From positions 186,157,140 through 186,221,139 of the forward strand of contig NC_089493.1 of NCBI RefSeq assembly GCF_036850765.1: a stretch of 64,000 nt of DNA. Reading direction: 5' to 3'. Position 1 is the first letter of the stretch. Each line of letters starts with the position of its first letter. Source of the stretch: Saccopteryx bilineata. Its lineage: Eukaryota; Chordata; Mammalia; Chiroptera; Emballonuridae. The translations under genes and the position numbers were made by a program. Below the pieces are notes generated by a model. That model was not told where the DNA came from, ran no database searches, and was given only the letters and a program-made list of their open reading frames with translations. Shown here piece after piece: positions 24,035-34,705 of this stretch.

Positions 24035-24200
24035 TTCAAGACTTCCTCAAATCCCACCTGCATCAGAAAACCTTGAGTGACTGGCTTTTTATTTCTAGCT
24101 TCTCTGAACTACTGCACTTGATAGGCTCTAATACAATTAAATTTTCAATAGACTTCAAGCTTTTTTATGTGTATTGCCACCACCCCCCATTTTATATAGC
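24035..24200 (+). mobile_element. L2 LINE relic (plus)
   Basis: 'cttcctcaaatcccacctgc' and 'agacttcaagcttttttatg' are diverged L2 3'-end phrases. Confidence 0.45.
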
Positions 24201-24870
24201 TTATTTCTCAGGACAAGATTTTGTTCTGAAGACATGAGATAATTTTACAAATGAGGATGGAAATGGAAAAATAGATTAGGATTTGTTTAGGCAAGAAGTA
24301 TTGCAGCTAGATGTCTCCTCACTGTTCTCACTCACTGTATGAAAAAATAGATGTTTGAAAAGCAAAAGAGGTCAGATCATTAAACCAAATGAAGCTGGAG
24401 CTCAGACCGAGTTATGTGCGGTCTTGCTATGGTTTTGTCATCCATCCGCCTTTACTTTTTAACAGCATGACAATTTATCCAGTTTCAGCAGTACTGTGCA
24501 AATTTGTTCCCCTGAAGTGCAGCCAGCAGTGTGGCCGAGGGGTGGAAGGAAGTGTGAGTTGTCAGAGAGTGCAGTACATGGATCATTAACCAGTCTTGGG
24601 AAGAAAGGGTCCAGAAGTGGATTTTGACGTAAGGAAAGTCAAGACCATGATGCATGAGCTTGTTCAAAAAGACTCTCCCTGGATTATTTCAAGTGGCCAG
24701 ATGGAAAAGATTTTTACCAGTTCATTTTTTTAAGCAAAGTCATATTTCTCGAAGGCCAGGAATGGTAAAAGATTGCAGAGAGCAAAATGCCAGTTTTACA
24801 TTACAGTAAATGACTAAGACATGGTGACATTATGCAATTTAAAATAATTTAAATAATTTAAAAGAAGGCT
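24201..24870. other. Unique DNA
   Basis: No repeat, exon or site is recognised here. Confidence 0.45.
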
Positions 24871-25245
24871 TGTTATGAGGCTGAACCATGTTCTTTGGAA
24901 ATTCATATGTTGAAGCTCTAACCCTCAATATCTCCAAATGTGACCATCTTTGGTGATAGACCTTTATAAGGGTAATTAACTTAATGGGAGTTCATTAGTG
25001 TGGACCCTAATTTAATATGACTAGTGTCCTCATAAGGAAGCCATTAAGGCATAGAGAGTGACAGCAGGGACGTATGTACTCTCAGGGATGGCCCTGTGCA
25101 GAGGCAGAAGAAGGGTGGCCAGCAGCAAGCTGAGGAGAGAGGAAACCCAGCCCGCCGACGCCTGTTTCTGTTGCCTGATCACCGAATCTGTGGTGATCGT
25201 TTTGTTTTGTTTTTGTTTTTATGGCAGTCCTAGCAGACTAATACA
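24871..25245 (+). mobile_element. MaLR-type LTR (MLT1-like)
   Basis: It starts TG and ends CA, with phrases typical of ERVL-MaLR solo LTRs: 'aaattcatatgttgaagctc', 'gtgtggaccctaatttaata', 'gtgtcctcataaggaag', 'atggcagtcctagcagact'. No internal retroviral genes adjoin it, so it is a solo LTR. It is ancient and diverged, and its 5-bp target duplication is no longer visible. Confidence 0.75.
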
Positions 25246-25252
25246 GTGATCT

Positions 25253-25266
25253 GGGGGGGGGGGGGG
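25253..25266. repeat. Poly(G) tract
   Basis: A run of about 14 G. Such runs are unstable and prone to sequencing error. Confidence 0.9.
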
Positions 25267-25346
25267 AATTATACTGCAAGCTTTTTCTAAGTCTGAATGT
25301 TCTAAGTACACTTATGCAAACATCTAGCTTTTTTATATTTAAGTGA

Positions 25347-25689
25347 TGCTGTGGTCTGAATGTCCCACTAAAATTTCTGTTTTGGAATTCTAACCCCCAG
25401 GTGATGGCATCTGAGGTGGGGCCTTTGGGAGGTGATTAGGTCTTGAGGGAGCCCTCATGAATAGGATTAGTGTTGTTAGAGGAGGCCTCAGACAGATCAC
25501 TTGCCCTTTCTACCATGCGAGGTCACACTGTCTGTGAATTAGAAAGTGGCCTGTGTTCACCAGACAACGGAACTATTGGCATCTTGACCTTAGACTTCCC
25601 AACTTTCAGACTGTAGTAAACAGATTTTTGTTTTTATAAGCCACCCAGTCTATGGCGTTTTCTTATTGCTGTCCGAACAAACTAAGACA
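25347..25689 (+). mobile_element. Second MaLR LTR with 5-bp target duplication
   Basis: It starts tgctgtggtctgaa and ends CA. AGTGA is found at both flanks (25342-25346, 25690-25694), as expected for an ERVL-MaLR integration. Phrases include 'gtggggcctttgggaggtga', 'gagccctcatgaataggatt' and 'taagccacccagtctatgg'. It is a different MLT1-like subfamily from the LTR 100 bp upstream, so the two are separate insertions. No internal coding sequence remains. Confidence 0.85.
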
Positions 25690-25905
25690 AGTGATAACTT
25701 AAAACCAATATGGTTTCCTTTTTTGGGGGTACAATTAAAAAATAAGTTATATATCTGTCTTCAAATTTTAAATACTTTCCTTGAAATCAATTTCAAATGT
25801 GTAATTTAAATAATTTCCTACCCATGTCTATATCCTTGCCATAACAGAAATAATGGAAATGTAATAAAGCAATGAAGTAGGGAAATATATATATATGAAT
25901 GTAGA
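25690..25905. other. AT-rich spacer
   Basis: Nothing recognised. Confidence 0.4.
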
Positions 25906-25913
25906 ATTTTAAC

Positions 25914-25916
<3 letters not shown>

Positions 25917-25952
<36 letters not shown>

Positions 25953-26205
25953 CAGCGACAGAGAAAGGGACAGATTGGGACAGACAGGAAGGGAGAGAGG
26001 TGAGAAGCATCAGTTCTTTATTGCAGCTCCTTAATTGTTCATTGCTTTCTCGTATGTGCCTTGACCAGGGGGCTATAGCAGACCGAGTGACCCCTGCTCA
26101 AACCAGATGAGCCCGCACTCAAGCTGGCAACCTCGGAGTTTTGAACCTGGGTCCTTTGCGTCCCAGTCTGACGCTCTACCCACTGCGCAACTGCCTGGTC
26201 AGGCG
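25917..26205 (-). mobile_element. Second-family bat SINE (minus)
   Basis: The duplication attttaacttt is at 25906-25916 and 26207-26217. A (GT)n run of about 17 units stands at the tail. The order 'caggaagggagagaggtgagaagc', 'ttgttcattgctttc', 'tgccttgaccagggggc' and a head ending 'gcctggtcagg' fits the family. It is shorter than the sister copies because it lacks some of the 'caagccag' phrases. Confidence 0.9.
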
Positions 26206-26464
26206 TATTTTAACTTTTTTGGACAAAAAAATATAGTCACTTCTATCTGGAAGTAGATCCCAGAATTAGTAGTTTAAGAAATAAACTTACCGTTACTTTA
26301 AAAAAATATTTGTTTTTTGCAGGGCCAATTTCTTCATAAATAAATATAAAAAACTATGTAACTTAGCTCTAATATTCTAAAATAAAATAGACAAGAAATT
26401 ACATTTTCTCATTTGTTTTCAAAATTATTTAGCTGTTTTGAGGATATGATTATAATTAATAAGA

Positions 26465-26645
26465 AAATTATACAATAATGGTAGGTAACATTTAGTATGC
26501 ACTTCATATGTACATGAATGACAAGTAGGTAATATTACCATTCAGTTTTTATCTATGAGATAATTGAGGCAGAGAGAAATAAAATAACTTGCCCACCATG
26601 TCAACTTGTAAACTGGGATTTGACCATAGATGATCACAATTAATT
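26465..26645 (+). mobile_element. MIR relic (plus)
   Basis: 'aacatttagtatgcacttcatatg', 'tgagataattgaggcagagag', 'aacttgcccaccatgtcaac' follow the MIR core in order. Confidence 0.65.
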
Positions 26646-27550
26646 AATATCAATTAATTTTATCAAATAAAATTTAAAATAGTCTCACATAAGTTTTCAG
26701 AAGTCAATTAAAATGGTTTATTTGCACACAGACTAGATGAACTGTAAGTCAAATTTATCCTTTGCAGCTTTAGAAATAGCACATCGCAGAATCCAGGTCT
26801 GGTCAGTCTTTAAGGCTGAAAAAAGTACCAAAGGAATGTCCCCTTTGTAAATGATGAGAAATAATATATTTAGTATTTAGTTTTTCATGTAGTCTTTTTT
26901 CCCTTTTCTATCCAATTTAAGTAATTCTTACAGTCATTAACTCAAAAGTGAAACATTTTTATGGCTCCCTCAGTTCATATATATTATTAGTTCCCAAGTT
27001 TGTTGAAATTGTTTACACTTGATGTTAATCTAATTGGTTTCCCTTTCTTACTCTTAAAATTTACAACTGTATTTCCTGACTGCTTTCTCTGAGGTTCACA
27101 ACCAATCTATCTGTTTGTGAGATTCTACTCATGTAGCAGTTCTTCCCTCCATACTCATCAGACAGCCCACATTATCTAACACTTTTTAAAAAATAACATT
27201 GCAATTAGCTTAAATGTTGATAATGCTTCCTTCCAGCTTCATGTTTCAAATGACTCACATTCTGCTATTTACCACACCTTATGAAATTCCTATTTACTGG
27301 GATTTTAAAGTATGAAATGTATACTTGGTTTGCTTAAAGGATACTAAATGTCTGCTAAATTGTATTGTTTTGTATTCTGAAAGTATGATTTCGATATATG
27401 TTTTCTAGGATGATATGACTACTTCTTTGAGTATTCTTTCATTAGATAATTTTTTTTTAATATTTCGTACTTTTTTATTTATCAAAAAATGACGTACCCT
27501 TAACCGAAAGTGTCTTTCTAAACTTCAGGGGCTATTCATTAAATCATTAA
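26646..27550. other. AT-rich unique DNA
   Basis: No repeats or coding signatures are recognised. Confidence 0.45.
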
Positions 27551-27561
27551 TGTGCATTTTT

Positions 27562-27764
27562 TAAAATTTATTTTTAAAATTAAAAAAAAATCAATTTTAG
27601 GGAGAGAGAGAAAGGATGGGAGAAAGAGAGAGAGAAGCATCAGTTTATTTTCCCACTGAATTATGCATTCATTGGTTGATTCTTGTCTGTGCCCTGACCG
27701 GGATTGGACCCGAAGCCTTGGAGAACTGGGACAGCTTTAACAAACTGAGCTACCCAGTCGTGGC
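27562..27764 (-). mobile_element. Ves-like SINE (minus)
   Basis: Read on the minus strand it has a tRNA-like head ('gggtagctcagtttgtt', 'gggtccaatcccggtcagg') and then 'caaccaatgaatgcataattc', as in Ves SINEs of bats. It ends in a CT-rich block and A-rich tail. The flank gtgcatttt is on both sides. It is older than the composite SINEs by divergence of the head. Confidence 0.75.
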
Positions 27765-28315
27765 TCAGTGTGCATTTTATTGATCTGTTTTTTATTTGCC
27801 GTATTTTGGCTGTTGTTTATATATTGTATAAAATAGTTGACCACTGTCTTCAAGGAACTGATAGTTATATATAAAACATACTCATGTTGAGGTTGCTTTC
27901 TCACTTTGAAAATTAAGAAAGTATTCACTACAAAAGCCACTCAATTGTTCTCACAGCATAAATTTCTGCTATTTTAAAACATGTTTTCTTTCTACATAGA
28001 GGGTTCTTAGCATACTCAGAAGTGTGGTAGATTTAAATGCTATTTTGCAGTGATTTGTCCTGCATTGATTTGCCTTCTGAAGAAAAATATCTCTTCGCTG
28101 TTACTGAGCTGGTTGTGTCAGTCACAATGGAAAAATCGGCGTCTCACGTAAGCTACCAAAACAAAAACAATCCAACTCAGTATAACCCACTTAATGCTAC
28201 ACATTTTCATTTATTCAAGATTTTTTTTTCTTTGGAGGCACATCCACTTTTGTTCTACTTACAAAAGTTACAGCTGTTTGGGCCATTATGTCAGTGACCA
28301 AAAGAAACTAGAAGA
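27765..28315. other. Unique AT-rich DNA
   Basis: The 86-codon plus-strand frame (28037-28297) shows no recognised family. Confidence 0.4.
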
Positions 28316-28319
28316 TTCT

Positions 28320-28870
28320 GTTCTCCTGGAGCTTACCTTTGACAAGGAGAGACAATAAAACGGGACATGGTATGTGCAGTGCGTCTAGGAAAAATATTTT
28401 AAAAACAGAGCTATTTTTAAAGTCTATTAATTTAAACATAGAGAAGACTAATAGGAGGGGAGAGTAGGGGAAATCTGGCAGTTTGCAAATTTAAACAGGA
28501 TGATCAAGATTAGCCTGAGTAAAATTACATTTGAGGAAAAACTTAAAAGAGTTGAAGACAGCAGCTATGTGGCCCTTTTAGGGAAGAGCCAGTGAAAAAG
28601 TTTATGGAGTGAAGAAGCCCAAATGTTTGAGAAAGCGTGGGGGCCACGGTGGCTGGAATGAAACGAACCCGGGTGACAGAGGCAGACAGGTGATTCAGAG
28701 AGGGGAGGGGCTGGGGTTGCTCATAGTGGCATCACTTAACTTTTTAAATAGTTCCTGTCAATTGCACGTTAAATTTAACGTCTCGATTAGATCCAGGTTA
28801 AATATTGTTGACAGGGAGTTGCTGTGGGTGCAGCTGTGATCGGCACTGAGAAGCAGAGAATGCTGTAATG
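28320..28870 (+). repeat. Ancient interspersed repeat (same group as 10480)
   Basis: 'ctcctggagcttacctttgac', 'agagacaataaaac', 'agggaagagccagtg', 'ggccacggtggctggaatg' follow the same ordered phrases as the copy at 10480-10960, much diverged. Confidence 0.4.
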
Positions 28871-29150
28871 TCCATCCAGGTGTTAGAGGTGCCAGAGTGA
28901 TGCACAGTCTGAGGTCACTTGAAGCGTTTCTTTATTCTGTGTTTTTGTCTCTTCAATTCGATGTGCAGTTAGATTATTTGGTTTCCTCTGTTGTCAGCGT
29001 TAAGCTTGTTTTTTGTTTTGTTTTTGTATTTGTGAGTGCATGAAATAATTTCATGGTTCAAAAGTCAAAACTTTAATAATAAATATACTTAGAGAAGTCT
29101 CACTTCCACCCCTGTCTGCTCTACTCCACACTCTTCCGTCCCTGTAGACC
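28871..29150. other. Unique DNA
   Basis: A T/G-rich run (gttttttgttttgtttttg) and a stretch resembling L1M 3' sequence near 29035-29140. Not resolved. Confidence 0.3.
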
Positions 29151-29152
29151 AG

Positions 29153-29346
29153 GGTTTGAGAAAGTTTGTAAAGGGCCGGAAGGTAAATACTTTAGGCATT
29201 ACAGGCCATATGGTCTCCTAACAATAGCTCAGCTCTGCTGCTGGAGTGAGAAAGCATCCATCGACCATATGCAAAGAAATGGGTGTTTACTATAACCTGT
29301 GGCACACTGTATTTGGCCCACAGGGCCATGGTTTGCTGAACCCTGC
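29153..29346. mobile_element. MER5A-like hAT-Charlie relic
   Basis: 'gtaaagggccggaaggtaaat', 'ttaggcattacaggccatat', 'agctcagctctgctgctg' and 'tttggcccacagggccatgg' match the order of MER5A, an ancient non-autonomous hAT of placental mammals. Terminal sequences are degraded. Confidence 0.8.
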
Positions 29347-29379
29347 CATAGATAACAGCTTTTTTTGAAAATCAACTTC

Positions 29380-29990
29380 TGCCTTATTCTTTCTGCCTTA
29401 CCTATTACATTTTATTTCCTTTCTTAAACAATGTGACTTGGTATATACACTATTCTTTACTTTGTAAATTTTATTTAAATTATACAGATACACATACACA
29501 CCATCTTCTTTATTGTTTTAAAAAGCTATATAGTACTTTATTTTGTGTGGATGTACCATAATTGTTTTCAACAAATTCTTTATTGAGCATTTGGATTGTT
29601 TTTAGTCTTTTGCTTTTAAAAAATAACATCTGAATAACTGGGCATATGGTATGAATATATATAGTTATACACGTCCTAGTAGTAGGAGTACTGGGCCAAA
29701 AGGAAAGGTATTATAGTTCTGTTCAGTATTATAGTTCTTCTTCACATAGGTGCACCGCTTTCTGTTCCCAGTGTCAGCTGCATGAGCACACTGCTTTTCC
29801 CACAGCCTTGACAACAGGTGGTGCTGTCAAGCTTTTGAACTTTTGCCAACATGATGTATGAGAAATAGTATCTCAGTTGAGTTTTAATTTTCATTTATCG
29901 TATTATGTGTGAAATTGAACATCTTTTCATACACTGAAGGGCCATTAGCTAATCTATTTCTGTTAACTGTATTCTCTTTTTATTGAGTTT
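29380..29990 (-). mobile_element. Ancient L1M 3' segment (antisense)
   Basis: 'gtgtggatgtaccataattg', 'gagcatttggattgttttt', 'agtactgggccaaaagg' and 'gtgaaattgaacatcttttc' are diverged antisense L1M 3' phrases. No coding capacity. Confidence 0.65.
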
Positions 29991-30049
29991 CAGGAGGCAT
30001 TTTCAAACGAAAGCCAACAGGACTTTCTAATGAACTGAATGCATGTGTG

Positions 30050-30590
30050 AAAAGAATAGATAAAGCAAGTATAACTCTAAGGTCTTCCTATTCAGTAAGT
30101 AGGAAGATGAAACCGCCTTGTTGTGGGTTAGGAAAGGGCGTGATCAGAGCAGGGTAAGGTTGTCAGGTCAAGGGATTGAGATTTCGGTGTTGAAAACTGT
30201 TGAATTCAAACTATCTGTTAGACGTCCAAATGGAAGCATGGACAGGAATCTGGATACATGAGTCTGGATATGATAAAGAGATCTGCTCTAGACATGGGAA
30301 GCTAGAAATCACAGCAGTAGAGATGCTAGTGAGTGGCATGACACTGAGGGAGGTCATATAATGAGGAGTGTAGGTAGAGAAGAAAACCAAAGATTAGGTC
30401 CTGAGTTCTTGACATGAGAGGCTAGAGAGCAGAGGAAGGGCCTGCAAAACATCAGTGAGGTGGAGAAAGACTAGGAGAATATTGTGCTCTGAAGCCAAGT
30501 ACAGAACTTGTATCTCAGGGACGTGAATGACCAAGGCTGCTGCTCAGTCCAGGAAAAGGAGGAGAGAGAATTGAGCATTGAGTTGTAAGG
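30050..30590 (+). repeat. Ancient interspersed repeat, distal part
   Basis: 'gtgatcagagcagg', 'ggaatctggatacatgagtc', 'agtgtaggtagagaagaaaac' and 'aggtcctgagttcttgac' look like the distal half of the unnamed family at 10480-10960 and 47700-48330. Confidence 0.4.
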
Positions 30591-30639
30591 TCTGTTCTCC
30601 ATCCAACTCTGGAGCCTCAGTTTGGAGCCTTCTTCCTCC

Positions 30640-30935
30640 ACTCCCAATTTTACCTGGTTGGTTCTTTGTTACCTATAGAATTTGCACAGTGAAACCTTTT
30701 CTAGACTCCCAGAGGAGCACGTGCTTTGTCATTTGCTCTCTCTGACCCCAGAGTTCTCCTTAACCAAACTTATTCGTCTCTCATGAAGCACTTTGTCTTC
30801 TTCTTACACTAGAGTAGAAGCTCCCTGAGGGCAGGATTTCTCTCTCTCTGTAGCTGAATTTCAAGGTGCCTCTATAGCTAGAAAGTACTCCAGACATATT
30901 TGTTGACGAAGTGCCTTTGTATCTATGTCCTCTGT
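30640..30935 (+). mobile_element. L2 LINE relic (plus)
   Basis: 'tagagtagaagctccctgaggg' and the ending 'actccagacatatttgttgac' are L2 3'-end phrases. Confidence 0.6.
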
Positions 30936-31275
30936 ATACCATCCACACATGTAAGTAATTGAAGGGCTCCCTCTTATTTTTATTCATTTAGTAATTTCAA
31001 GACATATTTTAATATAAATTAAAATTATATATACCAGATGTTTTAACTATGGCCACTTTAGAATAAATTGTCAATGGGAAATAATTATAGCTATAGAACA
31101 CAAAGAGAAAATAATGATTTTGTAAATAAAAATATGTGTCAGGAACTAAAAGCTTATTTTGAGCATAAGAATGCATAATTATTATAAAAATTTTTATATA
31201 AATTTCTCTGAAAAAGTTTTAAAATGTTCTATACTCTAAAATGAGTAGTAATGAAAGGTCAAACACATAGACTTT
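30936..31275. other. AT-rich unique DNA
   Basis: Nothing recognised. Confidence 0.4.
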
Positions 31276-31295
31276 GAAAATTAGGCCTCTCTCTT

Positions 31296-31524
31296 GCCTG
31301 ACCTGTGATGGCGCAGTGGATAAAGCGTCGACCTGGAAATGCTGAGGTTGCCGGTTCGAAACCCTGGGCTTGCCTGGTCAAGGCACATATGGGAGTTGAT
31401 GCTTCCAGCTCCTCCCCCTTTCTCCTTCTCTGTCTCTCCCTCTCCTCTCTAAAATGAATAAATAAAAAAAATAGTTTAAAAAAGAAAAAGTGCATATCCT
31501 TTAAAAAAAGAAAAGAAAAGAAAA
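31296..31524 (+). mobile_element. Short bat SINE, third family (plus)
   Basis: The target duplication gaaaattaggcctctc (31276-31291 and 31525-31540) extends by cttg with one mismatch, so about 20 bp. The head reads gcctgacctgtgatggcgca with a B box ccggttcgaaaccc, then 'caaggcacatatgggagttg', a CT block and a long A-rich (AAAAG)n tail. It is a well preserved copy. Confidence 0.92.
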
Positions 31525-31540
31525 GAAAATTAGGCCTCTC

Positions 31541-31885
31541 ACTTGACTAAAGCATTGCTCTTTTAAAATATGGTAGTAATGGTACTGTGATCCTCCGAGT
31601 AATACCTTCTGACCACATAAGGTCAGATTTTAAAAATTAAACTTTTAATTTAAACATATTGATTGTAAGTTAAAAATTATACAACTCTAAAATTCTTAAT
31701 GTTGACTGTTGATGGGGTAATGTTTTATAGAGTACTGGGGGAGATGGAGGTAGAGGAATAAATGATAACAGGGTATATAAAGCAGCAAAATGCCATGAGG
31801 CTTCAGAGAAAGGAGATACTAATGTTGACACAGGTGGGAAAGAGTATGAGTTACATAATCTAGATGTCTATTTTGGACCGATATG
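31541..31885. other. Unique AT-rich DNA
   Basis: Nothing recognised. Confidence 0.4.
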
Positions 31886-31889
31886 GTCA

Positions 31890-32090
31890 AAGTGACACAT
31901 GACGTGTACAGTTGTATGGTACCCCACACTTAGAAGGTCCCCACACTTGATTTATACTCTTTTTTTTTTTACCACCTTTAAATTCTCAAGATACCTTGAA
32001 CAGGGGGCCTGCATTTTCCTTTTGCACAGGGCCTTACAAATTATGGGATCAGTCCTGAGGACAGATAATTGTAGGAAGGACCACTGTAAG
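31890..32090 (+). repeat. Ancient repeat shared with 57690-57915
   Basis: Both copies share, in the same order, 'gacgtgt', a 'cacttgattta / catttggttta' word, 'ttttgcac' or 'ttttgcat', and 'tacaaatta', followed by 'cagtcctg'. The family is not named. The orientation is the same in both. Confidence 0.5.
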
Positions 32091-32369
32091 AAAGTTAAGA
32101 AAATAACACAAGCAAAGGATTACTAGGGGGTGATGAGTTTAATTTCATTAAAGTAAAAGAAAGAGTGCTTTCCAAAGACAGATATTAGATGCAAACTCCA
32201 GCAGCATAGACAACTCATTTCTCTTCATTGTCATCTGTCACCTGTCCTTCCAGGTGGGAACTCATTAGTTCTAAAATAATGTTTATGAAGCTGCAGTTCA
32301 TAACATCTACACTATCTTTTCTTTATGCATTTTAATTACTGGGTTCTGATTTACACAGTTCGATCAAGA
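32091..32369. other. Unique DNA
   Basis: Nothing recognised. Confidence 0.4.
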
Positions 32370-32385
32370 CTGTAATGCTAATATC

Positions 32386-32790
32386 TTTTTTTTTTTTTTT
32401 TTTTTTTTCATTTTTCTGAAGCTGGAAACAGGGAGAGACAGTCAGACAGACTCCCGCATGCGCCCGACCGGGATCCACCCGGCACGCCCACCAGGGGCGA
32501 TGCTCTGCCCACCAGGGGGCGATGCTCTGCCCATCCTGGGCATCGCCATGTTGTGACCAGAGCCACTCTAGCGCCTGAGGCAGAGGCCACAGAGCCATCC
32601 CCAGCGCCCGGGCCATTTTTGCTCCAATGGAGCCTTGGCTGCGGGAGGGGAAGAGAGAGACAGAGAGGAAAGCGTGGCGGAGGGGTGGAGAAGCAAATGG
32701 GCGCTTCTCCTGTGTGCCCTGGCCAGGAATCGAACCCGGGTCCTCCGCACGCTAGGCCGACGCTCTACCGCTGAGCCAACCGGCCAGGGC
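32386..32790 (-). mobile_element. Composite bat SINE (minus), two-motif subfamily
   Basis: A 15-bp duplication tgtaatgctaatatc (32371-32385, 32791-32805) is perfect. The head is complete (minus strand GGTTGGCTCAGCGGTAGAGC and GGTTCGATTCC). It carries the internal 22-bp duplication with two CTCF-like motifs on the plus strand, the second a good match (32509-32522, CCACCAGGGGGCGA). The coding-like frames on both strands are SINE sequence. Confidence 0.95.
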
Positions 32791-32805
32791 TGTAATGCTA
32801 ATATC

Positions 32806-33365
32806 CTGAAGACTCTGGATTCATTTCATCATGAGCTAGTATGCAAATGAAATCAAATGACATAGGAAGAAGAGGAAGGAGGAAGCGGAATATGAACAAA
32901 ACTCTAGTATCCTGCATTGATTGCTTGCTGTAGCTCTCTTCTTTCATATCCTACCTGAACAGCCTTGTGACTTCCTGACTCTTCCAGGCAATACCATATA
33001 TGTCCTCAATCAGGCTTCTAAAATTGTTCATTAGTGATTGTGTATAGTCAGAATGACCACTCTGTAGTTTATATCCACTGTCGAGTTATGTTCAACTACT
33101 AAGTATCTTGCATACAACTGTGGAACCCTGGAGAAACAATAGCGGATAGCCATGCCATCTCTGTACAGAACAGGATGGATATTGGTTATTTTATAAGAAT
33201 TGACCAGCATGGTTAGGTTGGAGTCATTGTCTTATTGTAGCTCAGCTTACAATTTAAATATTTTTAGGTAGTTTGTATTAACTTCCCATAGGTATTCTGA
33301 CTACACAGTACATTTGGACAGATAATTATTCACAAAGTAGCATGACAAAACCTAGCCCGTTTCTT
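32806..33365. other. Unique DNA
   Basis: Nothing recognised. Confidence 0.4.
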
Positions 33366-33369
33366 GTCA

Positions 33370-33500
33370 GAAACAATCATGTATAGTCAACCAATCTTTG
33401 ACAAAGGAGCAAAGGCAATTCTATGAAGAATGATAGACTTTTCAACAAATGATACTGGAAGAATATGCAAAATAAAATGAATCTAAACACTGACCTTACA
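33370..33500 (+). mobile_element. L1 ORF2 fragment (plus)
   Basis: 'caaccaatctttgacaaagg', 'cttttcaacaaatgatactgg', 'aatgaatctaaacactgacc' match L1 ORF2 near its C-terminus. It is a short internal fragment without the 3' end. Confidence 0.7.
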
Positions 33501-33922
33501 GTGTAGGAACTTGCCTTATAGTCTTAGAAAAATAAAGACTGTGACAATGGCTTTTCTGAGAATGATGTATAAATACAGATGGCCCTTTTGTCATTTAAAA
33601 AAAGGAAATGACCATTTAGAATTAGGAACATTTGAAACCCACATGACAGTTCATTTTGTCCTTAAAGGCAGACCTTCAAAAAACTATTCATTATCACAAG
33701 ATTCCTTGGAGGATATGATCTTAATCAGACCAAAGGGAGTTAAACAAACTCAATGTTTAAAGTATTGACAAAGAATGCCCCAAATCCCCACTTCCTATTG
33801 GGAATGGCCTTTCCAATCCAGGCCCATTAGCTAAGGGAGGTTCCCATAACTGGTTGGCAGTGTCTGTGTTTTTCTCTTTAGACATCTTATCCCCACCTTT
33901 CTGTAGCTCTCCAATTTTTCTT
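33501..33922. other. Unclassified DNA, possible old insertion
   Basis: An 85-codon plus-strand frame (33511-33768) of mixed composition follows the L1 fragment. I recognise no family, and no splice or start context supports a gene. Confidence 0.3.
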
Positions 33923-33933
33923 TTGAGTTATAT

Positions 33934-34334
33934 ATTTTTTTTTCTTTTTTAAATTTTTTTCTGAAGCTGGAAATGGGGAGAGACAGTCAGACAGACTCCT
34001 GCATGCGCCCAACCGGGATCCACCCAGCATGCCCACCAGGGGGCGACGCTCTGCCCACCAGGGGGCGATGCTCTGCCCCTCCGGGGCGTCGCTCTGTTGC
34101 GACCAGAGCCACTCTAGCGCCTGGGGCAGAGGCCAAGGAGCCATCCCCAGCGCCCGGGCCATCTTTGCTCCAGTGGAGCCTTGGCTGTGGGAGGGGAAGA
34201 GAGAGACAGAGAGGAAGGAGAGGGGGAGGGGTGGAGAAGCAGATGGGCGCTTCTCCTGTGTGCCCTGGCCAAATAGAACCCGGGACTTCTGCATGCCAGG
34301 CTGATGCTCTACCACTGAGCCAACCGGCCAGGGC
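33934..34334 (-). mobile_element. Composite bat SINE (minus), two-motif subfamily
   Basis: The duplication ttgagttatat is at 33923-33933 and 34335-34345. The 22-bp internal duplication gives two near-consensus CTCF-like motifs at 34033-34046 and 34055-34068. The B box is damaged (the head reads 'ggccaaatagaacccgg' on the plus strand where sister copies have 'ggccaggaatcgaacccgg'), so this copy probably cannot be transcribed by pol III. Confidence 0.94.
34033..34068 (+). promoter_or_regulatory. Paired CTCF-like motifs inside a SINE
   Basis: CCACCAGGGGGCGAC at 34033-34047 differs at one of 15 positions from the CTCF core (CCASYAGRKGGCRSY). It recurs 22 bp on as CCACCAGGGGGCGAT. Binding is inferred from the motif only. 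CpG methylation at the internal CG could block it. Confidence 0.5.
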
Positions 34335-34429
34335 TTGAGTTATATCTTATTTATTTAGGTAGGCGACCATGTCTTCAATCAGGAAGGAGAGCTCGTCTAA
34401 GGAAACGTGTGTCTAGGCCCTGATAGATT

Positions 34430-34705
34430 CTGTGCTGGTAGATTGTGTTTTAGTACATGTTCCCCTATGTGAGTACATGGGTTCCAATCCTGGTCTAACT
34501 TCTTCACCACTTGCCTCTCCTATCTATTTGACCTTAGGCAATTTGCTTAACTTTCTAAGCCTTTGTTTCCTTGCCACTAAATGGTGATAATAGCAATGTC
34601 TAGTTTATATTAGGTTTTATAAAAATTGAATGATGCTATACAAATGGGACACGTAGCTCAGTTTCTGACAGCAAACACTCAATAAATATTATCTGTTTGT
34701 ATTAT
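34430..34705 (-). mobile_element. MIR relic (minus)
   Basis: 'tttgaccttaggcaatttgctt', 'ctaagcctttgtttccttgcc', 'aaatggtgataatagcaatg', 'cagcaaacactcaataaatatt' trace an almost complete reverse-complement MIR. Confidence 0.8.
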
